A program made the translations under genes and the position numbers. 64,000 nt of DNA from Siphonodentalium dalli (lineage: Eukaryota; Mollusca; Scaphopoda; Gadilida; Siphonodentaliidae): NCBI GenBank assembly GCA_032622095.1, contig CP136068.1, positions 15,109,729-15,173,728 on the forward strand, in the 5' to 3' direction. Under the pieces are notes generated by a model. That model ran no database searches. It was not told the origin of the DNA and worked only from the letters and a program-made list of their open reading frames with translations. Below, in pieces: positions 55,441 to 64,000 of this stretch (the first letter of the stretch is position 1; every line of letters starts with the position of its first letter).

Positions 55441-56525
55441 GCTACACTTTTGTTTTCACGATCGGTATGAACGCCAATAAAAGAATAATACACAAATATG
55501 CAAATAATGACAAAGCCCCAATGAAATAAACATTCCCAAACTGTTTACAGAGTATATATGTGGTCGTATTTGCGAAATGCATGGCTAAACTTACACAACC
55601 TTTGTTTTCGTTTCATTTATTTACATTTTCACACCGCATAGGGCCGGGTCATATGCATTATGATTTTTGAAATACCACAGGAGCTTGGAATTTATCAATA
55701 ACTGCCTTAATTATGCTAATTAGCAATGTTTTGGTCATAATTCTGGGCCAAAATTAGCTAATTAAGGAAGTTATTGATCAAGTTCCAAACTCCAATGATA
55801 TTGGTAAGACCGCCACAAGTCCATTCATGGTATACCCTAATTATAACGCCCGCTTTCCCGCGGCGATGCAGCGGAAGCGAAGCGACCTAGGGTATACGTA
55901 TGCGAATATGAGATATACTAATCTACTTTTTCAACCCAATCTAAACATAGATTGAACTTACCCAAAATAGATAATTTATTCATAACTCAAGAGTCCAAGG
56001 AGGTATTGTTGGCGACGGCCGCCATTTTGCAGTGATTAATACCACCTCGAAATGTGTAATTGGGCAAAATCCTCCACGGCAAAAATAAAAAAAACTTTGT
56101 TTTTGGTAAATGTTAGCTATACTTCATCATACGTAGGAACATCATGCTCATAAAGCCAAAGATACTTTAAAAATTTAATGTAAATTAAACCTTTGAAGAC
56201 CTGTTTAACAAACAATTTAAGTTTATAAAAAAGTTTTGTTTACATATTTTATAAAATTATTAAAAATATTTGCCCCGAAAGAGGATTCTAAGGGTCTTAC
56301 TGGTCTCAAAGTTCAATGCCGACAAACGGAAACTATAAGTCCAGAGTCCTCTTAAGATTGCTTCTTGGAAAATCAGTAAAGGCGTCATGACATCAAGACG
56401 TACACCATGACGTCACAACCTACATCGGCGCGAAAAATTCCAGACAGGACGGCGTCGATGGCCAGGTAGCTGAGACTCGCATTACACGGGCTTACTAACC
56501 ATCCACATTTATGTTACATTATGTA
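55440..56525. other. Repeat-derived spacer with hairpins
   Basis: 55686-55795 is an inverted repeat ('gagcttggaatttatcaata' against 'attgatcaagttccaaactc'; 'gccttaatta' against 'taattaagg'). 55830-55900 has GC-rich 'gtataccctaattataacgc' paired imperfectly with 'ctagggtatac'. A 'gacggccgccattttgc' stretch near 56016 and 'tgacatcaagacgt...catgacgtca' near 56390-56420 look promoter-like but have no associated open frame. Probably one or two non-autonomous DNA elements. Confidence 0.45.
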
Positions 56526-56526
56526 A

Positions 56527-56830
56527 TCTTACTAGAAAGAAGAACTCCTGTATAGGTAATTATATTTATTGCCAAAATTGTGGGGAGCTTCGCTCCCCAA
56601 TGAAATACAATTCCATAATTACTGACAATTGACAATGCACAGTTATAATTTGAAACAGTAGTGAATAAATTAGGTATATATATAAGGTTTCACACATGTA
56701 ACTGGAATGTATTAGTAGAACATATCAATTCAACTTACTGAAGTAGGTATATAGGAATAAGTAACATACCGATCGGCAATAATGAGTATGATATTATAAT
56801 ATTAATCAATGAATTTTGTTGGCAAATCTG
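56527..56830 (+). repeat. ~300-bp direct repeat, copy 1
   Basis: It starts 'cttactagaaagaagaactc', contains a hairpin 'ggggagcttcgctcccc' and ends 'atcaatgaattttgttggca'. A direct copy lies at 57955-58270, bracketing about 1.1 kb that includes a 161-bp tandem array. The layout is like LTRs of a small non-coding retroelement, but the ends are not TG...CA. Confidence 0.88.
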
Positions 56831-57350
56831 CCATTAAAATCTACAAACTTCGAGAAAAAATGGAATAGAAAAACTCTTGGAACTGGGGATGTGGGTGGGC
56901 GGGTGTGTCAGAATGCGAGCTAAGTCATGCTCAAAATATTTCATATGATATTAACCGGAAAAATCACTCGCGGGAATAACCTATTCTAAAAACTGGCAAA
57001 CTCTTGATCAATGGGAAGCGTCATACTATGACTTACGAGATGCGTGTCAAACCGCGATTGGACAATACAGTGGAAACCCACTCAAATAGTAGGTCTTACA
57101 AGGCCGAAGGTAACGGTTTCAAAATGTTGGAAAATAGGCCTACAACCAGTCGTTCCTAAATTCCAGCAAGATTAATTATTTTGAGAATGTCATTCCCAAA
57201 ATAAAAGGCCGTCCGGCCAGTGTCCCCCGAAAAAGTGGCTTCATTCGATGCATCAGCTTTTCTGAAAAAAATAACAAGGACCCTAAATCCGATACTAAAT
57301 CTCAGAACAATCCTACCAGTGTACCCTGGAATGGTAGATACACTATCATA
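56830..57350. other. Spacer inside the direct-repeat-bounded unit
   Basis: Non-coding. It includes 'cattcccaaaataaaaggcc' and phrases in the style of the following 161-bp monomers. No open frame with a motif. Confidence 0.4.
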
Positions 57351-57354
57351 CTAA

Positions 57355-57950
57355 ATTGGATTCAGATATGATCACACAAACTAAAGTTGTCACCCGGAAA
57401 CCAGAAATTGACAGGATTCTAAGTCGAAAAATGGCCATAACTCTCGCAAAAATGGGCGGAGCAAACACATATTCGAACTTGACCTGTATTTTGGTCTGAC
57501 AAACTCACATACCAAATTTGGTTCAGATATGATCACACCAACTGAGGTTATTATCCGGAAACCAGAAAATTACAAGATTCTAAGTCGAAAAAGGGCCATA
57601 ACTCTCGCAAAAATGGGCGAATCAAACACATATTCGAACTTAACCTATAGTTTGGTCGGATAAACTGACATAGCAAATTTGGTTCAGATATGATCACACA
57701 AACTTAAGTTATCATCCGGAAACCAGAAATTTATTAGATTCTAAGTCGAAAAAGGGCCATAACTCGCAAAAATGAGCGGAGCAAACCCATATTCGAACTT
57801 GACCTGTATTTTGGTCTGATAAACTCATCTATGAAATTTGCTTTTGATCCAATAACCGAAACTAAAGTTATCATCTGGAAACCGCGGACTCACGGGCGCA
57901 CGGACGGCTCCACCGACACACGGACGGACGGACACCGGCTATTTTAATAA
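57355..57950 (+). repeat. 161-bp tandem array, about 3.5 units
   Basis: 'ttcagatatgatcacac' recurs at 57361, 57522 and 57683. Each unit also carries 'ccggaaaccagaaa', 'attctaagtcgaaaaa', 'gggccataactctcgcaaaa' and 'ttcgaacttgacctg'. The last unit breaks into 'cggacggacggacac'. The 'gggccataactc' phrase recurs alone at 61555, 61850, 63018 and 63793. Confidence 0.93.
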
Positions 57951-57954
57951 CCCA

Positions 57955-58270
57955 ATCTTACTAGAAAGAAGAACTCCTGTATAGTTAATTATAATTTATT
58001 GCCAAATTTGTGGGGAGCTTCGCACCCCAATGAAATACAATTCCATTATTATTGACAATGCACAGTTATACTTTTAAACAGTAGTGAATAAATTAGGTAT
58101 ATAATTGAAGGTTACACACACAAATTGGAATGTATTAGTAGAACATATCAATTCAACTTACTGAAGTAGGTATATAGGAATGAGAAACATATCGATAGGT
58201 AATACTACCAGCAATACCCTGACATCTGAGTATGGTATTATAATATTAATCAATGAATTTTTTGGCAAAT
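57955..58270 (+). repeat. ~300-bp direct repeat, copy 2
   Basis: Same start and end as 56527-56830, including the 'ggggagcttcgcaccccaat' hairpin in which one base change weakens the stem. It has a ~25-bp extra segment near 58205 absent from copy 1. Confidence 0.88.
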
Positions 58271-58274
58271 CTGC

Positions 58275-59275
58275 CAAAACCGAAGGTCGGCCAAAAAATA
58301 CATGTACAACAATAATATAATTTATACATGTGATATATCAATAAACCGTACATGTATATTGTTGCCCATAATTGCGTTGAGGGAGGAAATACTATTACTT
58401 GCACAAGATAGACCCTCGAGTCTCATCAAAAGGAATCTCCGGCCCGAGGTATCTCAATCAAGGTCGCTCTCTCACACAGTGAAAGAGTCAACCCCAGTAA
58501 TGACATACTACCCCAACACAAAGGTAAAGGCAACAGTTATTAACATATATATACTGGTCCATGCCAGTATATGTGTAGGAATGTAGACACATTATAGGAG
58601 TAAGCACCCGGTTTATTTCAATCCGAAATGTTTCTATTGTATTATAATATTATATATCTGCTTTATCAAGTGTGAAGATATTTTTAAGAATTGATGTGCC
58701 TAAGAAATTTAAGTGAAGTCCACATAGTTTCTTGCCCGATCGAGAATCCCAAACTTTTCGAAAAGGGATCTATGTGTATGTCCAAAAGTAACATGTCGTT
58801 GATGGCGTATTTCTTATTAAATATATTTTAAGTCATCAACACAGCAACGTCGTGTACGAATGGAGCACAAAGGATCCAAGTTAAATGAAAATTAAATATT
58901 TCGCAAAAGACTTTAGAACTGCGGAGGTGAATTAGACTTGGAACTATCTCCGATAATAAATATATGAACTATAAATGTCTAATTGTTATTTAGAATAAAT
59001 TTCTACAATGAATTAAATTAACATCAAATTGGAATATCTTGATATATAAGGTTGTCAAATGTTTTATCTTGGAAACTGGGGTACATACCAAATAACGATG
59101 CTAAAGGTCGCAAAATGTAAACCTTGAAGTGTCGATCAAATCGAGAATACTTGCACACTAATAAAGACACTGAGTTGTCTGGTTAATAAACGGTCTATAC
59201 TCTACATGACATATGAATATCAAAACTTGTTACAGTCATATTCATGAAGTATATGAGGCGTCAAAATGACGTATA
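58275..59275. other. Spacer without recognisable gene
   Basis: The open frame at 58302-58586 includes a phrase ('gagtctcatc', 'cggcccgaggt') also found at 59985-60030, so it is part of a dispersed repeat and not a gene. The rest is AT-rich. Confidence 0.45.
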
Positions 59276-59279
59276 CCTT

Positions 59280-59960
59280 AAATAGACTTCCAAAGTACAT
59301 CAAATGATTCCTGTCAAAACTATTTCATTATTGAAATAATGTCAAAGAAATGACACGAAAATTATTCGAATGGTATCATTGTCGTAAAAAAAAGAATGGT
59401 GTCAAAATGCCTGAGTGGTGTAAACATTGTCTGAACGCTGTCAACATTCCCTGAATAACATCAAAATTTATTGAATCAATAGTCAGCGATTGAATGTTAT
59501 CAACATTAAATAATGACAAATCTTAATCAGAATTTCAAATTACATCGAATGATTTCTGTCAAAAACTAATTCAATATTGAAATAATGTCAAAGTTGTGGC
59601 GAAATCAAATTTGTCTGAATGCTGTCAACATTCCCAGAATAACAACAAAATTTATTGAATAAATCAGCGATTGAATGTTGTCAACATTAAACAATTACAA
59701 ACCTTAATCAGATTTCCAAATTACATCAAATGATTTCTGTCAAAACTAATTCATTATTGAAATAAGGTCAAAGTTGTGGCAAAATGACACGAAAATTATT
59801 CGAATGGCGTTATTGATGTGAACAAAAAAGAAAAGAAAAATGGTTGGTGTAAAAATTGTCTGAATGTTGCCAACGTTCCATGAATAACGTCAACATTTAT
59901 TGAATCAATCAATGATTGAATGTAGTAAACATTGATCGAATGTACCCTCACAGTGACGAA
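59280..59960 (+). repeat. Tandem block of ~190-240-bp units rich in TGTCAACATT
   Basis: Three diverged units start near 59288, 59525 and 59713 with 'aattacatc.aatgatttctg', 'attattgaaataa.gtcaaa' and 'tgaatgttgtcaacatt'. Internally, short phrases of the form TGAAT...GTCAAC recur many times. No coding potential. Confidence 0.8.
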
Positions 59961-61550
59961 AATAAATGTGTAAACAGCTCAGAATAGACCCACAAGTCTC
60001 ATCGCAACGAATTTTCGGCCCCAGGTGACTAAACAAAGGAAGCAAACCCAACCATGTGGGTCAGTCATCCCCGTTCACACAAGTATTGTCAAACACCATA
60101 CAGAACATGGCCCGGATCGATGGCGTCCAATAGTCCTTACAAGATGTCATATTCTCACAGAGTTAATATGAACATAAGCTAGCTTAATTAACGAACCAAA
60201 GCTGAACAACATGGGTGCCCGTTTGGTGGGGTTGGGCGATTAACTATTTATGTGGTCATTCAACCAGTAAAACTGCTGTTGTGACATGGCATAGCGGCTG
60301 AAATGACGATAAACCATTATCAACCGACCAACATGGATATTCCTGTGGCTTCAATCTCACATGATTGAATCATTTTACAACTGCTACCTCAATTTCATAA
60401 AGTTAGAAATATTTTAAATGTGGCCATTTGTTGGTCTAGTTATACAACAGATTTTCCACTGAATACCAAAGTTAGGTGGGGCAAAACCAGAACCCCTCCC
60501 ACCAATTATGTGGTTCTAAACTCAGCTCATAAATCACCATCTACCGGTACATGTACATCTATCAGGACTATGAGTTCGAACTCCGTAAAATAACAGAAGC
60601 TGAGAAACTGGTGTGAATTAAACTGTGACGGGGTCTCAAGCATATCTACCCCTGCACATCAGAAAAATGCCATTAACCTTATCATGACTGGAGCTCAATG
60701 AATTTTTGCGAAAAACTTGGTCCAATGCACACTTATATATGGGAGTCTCCCATTGGGAGCCTCGCATATATAAGAAAAGACATTGGCCAAACAACATTTG
60801 CCTTAACATTTTAAACCAGTGCACTTTTATATGCGAGGCTCACCATGAGAGACATGCATATATTTGTACATGTATACATCTGCATGTATACGAGTGTGCA
60901 CAGGCACATTATATTTAATGCTGCACCAGTATGAAAGGGTTAAATGGCAAAAGTAGCTTGAGGGTGGATGTGATCCATCATATCGCAGGTCAATTCAACC
61001 AGTCCCACACAATTTCATGTTCAAGTTCTTGTGTACTAATTTATAGCACAAACTCATTGCCAGTTGATAGAAATACATGATTTTCAATTTTGTCAATAAT
61101 TCATAATTTCACTCACCTTGCAGTGTGTAGACTATAGTGACTATTGTTGTTATATATTCTGTCATATTTTCACAATAAAAGGTAAACTACCACCAGGAAT
61201 GAAAAGAAATTGCAATTCAATATTCATAATTCTCATTTGCAGTAGCAGTAATTGAAATACATACAACTGATAAGATATTACTTTAGGCAAATGCTTTAGA
61301 ATTTCTACAGCAAGTCAGGAGCTTTTACAAGAATCAAAGTGTTGAAAATGAATTAATGAAAATCATGAATAATGTAAACATGTTCTTACATGTACTCTTG
61401 TCGGATCAAAATATTTATGTCATTTGTTCAGTATAATCGCGGCATGATTGAGATTTCTTGTACTATAGTGGAATATAAGACAGGGAACACTCAAGGTTGG
61501 GTGTATTTAGAGCGAAAATAAAGTAATGGGGAACATCTCTCAGTCTAATA
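59960..61550. other. Spacer with small inverted and direct repeats
   Basis: Around 60715-60860 two similar segments ('ccaatgcacacttatatatg' and 'ccagtgcacttttatatgcg') are partly direct and partly inverted ('gggagcctcgcatata' against 'tatatgcgaggctcacc'), giving a hairpin that can fold in two ways. No gene. Confidence 0.5.
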
Positions 61551-64000
61551 CAAGGTCATAACTCTGGCAAAGGGCTATAACTCCGAAAAGAGTGCAGACA
61601 AAACTTGCCCTGTGAAGGACGGGGTCAAACGAAGGTCTCCACATATACACTGTACCTCCGAACCATCTGAATCCTCAATCACAAATTTCCAAGTCAAGGA
61701 AGGGTTGTAACTGGCAAATATGAAACTGGTATTTGGGAATCCTTTCCACCAACCTACATGTATGCTAAACGTACAAGAACACCCTATAATTAACACCCCG
61801 AGTTACAAGCTTAAATATTCTTTCAGACACAAATTTCTAACTCAAACAAGGGCCGTAACTCTGGTAAACATTAGAGGTGTGACTGTCCCAATGGGACTAA
61901 GGATACCCCCTTTTTTAAAACACTAAGATGGTTCACATGTCAGTAAACATTTAGTTAAAATAGTAAAATAACAGATTCCCATTGCAGGTACAAAACCCTA
62001 ACCCCAATCATAAAACCTATTGAGAAATGAGAGGCCGATCATGATCGGCAGATGTTAACCCATTCCTTCGCGATAGTAAATTACTATGATTGGAAACGTA
62101 AAGGAGAGTTTTGATGTTGAATTATAGAGCATACTGTTACGTATTATTATAGACCATACATGTACATAACTCAACTTATTGGAATTTATGGGTCACTCGC
62201 ATTTACATGTACCGTATGTAAGATAATGCACTGGAACAGGATCTGTAATGCGCTGCACCACCACAGCCTTGGGTTAAATGTGAAAAGGTGACCATGGAAT
62301 AATTACTTGGTCTGCTTGGTCAAGAGATTGCAATTTAAGTTTACAATGACAATGTATCGCATTCTACCAACACCAGCCATCAAGATAAGATACCATACTG
62401 CTGACCCATTGGTATGAATTATTTATACACCACAGCGGTCAACAAATCACAGGCATCGTTTATGCTGAAGACTGGTATCACTATTAAACCAATAACATTT
62501 ACATTTTTTGTATAATAACATCAGACCATCTGTAGAGTGATGATCTAGTCTAATTTTAACAGCATGTGATCTGAATTGTTGAAACTGTTTTTTTAAATTA
62601 GATACAATAACTTTCTTTATCTGCACATTAGCATAAGAGACATCTCAAAATCATATAGCCATATTGTATTAATAGCTACAGTAGTCCAAAGGCATGGGAT
62701 GGAATTGGTGAATTGGGTTTAATGTCGCTCAAAACAAATTTACCAGTACACAACACAATACATGTACGGGTATTTTCTACCGATTAAAAAAAAATTTGAT
62801 GTGCTGACTCGGGTACCCTTGGCAGAGTTGTAATGGTGTTAGTTTTTCAAATTTTGTTAATTTTGGAAATTTGTTTTTTTTTAAATTATTTAAACAAATT
62901 TTTTTTTTTTTTTATTCATTTATTGATATTGTGTTTTTTTTGATAAATTGAGCAAGGAATTCAATCTAAAAAAAAATTATTTGTTTTTTAATATAGAGTG
63001 AATATTTTTTAGAAAAAGGGCCATAACTCAGTTAAAAATAGATCTGTCTTTTGGGCTCAGACATTCATATGTAAAATTCCGATCAGATAGAAAATGTTTG
63101 AGTTATCGCACCATGCATAAATGTCCATGGACACAAAGACAGACGACGAGTGGTCACTATCTTTATCATACTGTCAACACCATGACAAATTTCATAATGA
63201 TCTGACCAAAGGTACAACCTGTAGCCCGTGCTAAAGGAAATTGTTGACGAGTCACACACCCTCATACACACGGACGACGGATACCAAGCCATGGCAAAGT
63301 AAAGTAAAGTTGAGCTAAAAATGTAGGACAAAATTATACATTTGCAAAGATTTTCTAAGTCGAAAAATGGGGATGTAACTCCACCAAAAAAAGTCTGACA
63401 GATGTCATAATCGCAGATCCCCATGTTGTGGATGTCTGTGCCAACTTCCATGGAAAATGATCAGAAAACAGCTGAGAAAAACTCCAGACAAATTTAGGTC
63501 CACAGACAAGCTGATTGGAGTATAAACCCCCTTCTCCACAACCGCGTTGCAGGGGGTATTATTAATGGACAAAACATTTTCCCCCAACACTACGACATAA
63601 GACAACAAAATCCAATAATAAAGACATCCACAGCCAGAGGTCAGAGTAGATTTTATATACCGGTAGCATTCTCTACCAATACATTTTTTCATTGTAAATT
63701 GCTTTGCAGAAATTGAAAAACGGATCACAAATTGCAAATCCAGTTACACTGATATACAGCATGTTTGTTATGGACGCTACACAAGTCCAGTAAAGGGCCA
63801 TAACTCTGGGACAAAGTCTGAACAAAACCTCCATTATGTGGACATCCACAATCCTGATCTACATGCACCAGCATGCCGAAGGACACCCAAATTGGAATTC
63901 CCATTTTTGAGCTGTGTTGTGAAATGATAGTTATGGACAGACATAATGACCCACCGAAAGGAAAGGCAGACTGAGGTACATGTATCACTATATACCCCTA
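61550..64000. other. Repeat-rich right end, no gene recognised
   Basis: Isolated 'gggccataactc(t)gg' units at about 61555, 61850, 63018 and 63793 are relics of the 161-bp-type repeat. A T-rich low-complexity stretch lies at 62860-62970. Minus-strand open frames at 63083-63451, 63405-63737 and 63725-63988 overlap these repeat units and contain repeated phrases, so they are not convincing genes. Confidence 0.5.

Noticed and set aside
58302-58586. 94-codon frame on the plus strand
   Set aside because: Part of a dispersed repeat also present at 59985-60030.
63083-63988. Three overlapping minus-strand frames of 87-122 codons
   Set aside because: They run antisense through 'gggccataactc' repeat units and share repeated phrases; no domain recognised.

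Overview
This window is AT-rich animal genomic DNA with long introns, short exons and dense, mostly decayed transposable elements. The repeat content (dispersed 'gggccataactc' tandem repeats, tacatgta-rich spacers, tRNA-derived SINEs, several non-LTR retrotransposon clades) and an expanded-family type of immunoglobulin (Ig) receptor suggest a marine lophotrochozoan, most likely a mollusc. That assignment is inference from repeat flavour and not from a marker gene. No prokaryotic, rRNA or free-standing tRNA gene was seen.

Layout. 0.46-2.9 kb: a decayed jockey/CR1-type LINE. 3.5-14.6 kb: a very large composite inverted repeat. Its two arms carry the same outer sequence and then a tandem array of about 155-bp monomers in opposite orientations; a LINE fragment and foldback elements have inserted into it. 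15.2-16.5 kb: two convergent, unrecognised exon-like coding segments. 17.1-19.5 kb: a 5'-truncated L1/Tx1-type LINE. 20.9-21.3 kb: a second tandem repeat. 21.4-25.7 kb: no recognisable gene.

25.8-54.9 kb: the one well supported host gene, the 3' half of a multi-exon transmembrane Ig/FN3 receptor on the + strand. The exon order is Ig, Ig, Ig, Ig, FN3, transmembrane, short cytoplasmic exon, tyrosine-bearing tail exon. Every ectodomain exon is phase 1-1 and a multiple of three, and the split codons at the junctions join in frame. The order Ig-Ig-FN3-TM recalls nephrin/Sticks-and-stones type adhesion molecules. The 5' end (signal peptide, earlier domains) and the terminal exon are not identified. 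A decayed extra Ig half-exon lies in the first long intron. The short cytoplasmic exon is present twice, on about 550-bp duplicated segments flanking the tail exon. Introns hold an RTE-like tail repeat, a TTAA-flanked MITE, two independent 27-bp minisatellites, a 458-bp tandem duplication, a third LINE with its own zinc-knuckle-like C terminus, and a SINE.

55-64 kb: repeats only. These are a SINE on the minus strand, hairpins, a 300-bp direct-repeat pair bracketing a 161-bp tandem array, a TGTCAACATT-rich tandem block and scattered 'gggccataactc' units.

The best leads for something undescribed are the giant inverted-array element at 3.5-14.6 kb and the duplicated cytoplasmic-exon cassette of the Ig receptor. 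All coordinates of repeat edges are by eye and approximate; exon edges are placed at visible AG/GT sites.
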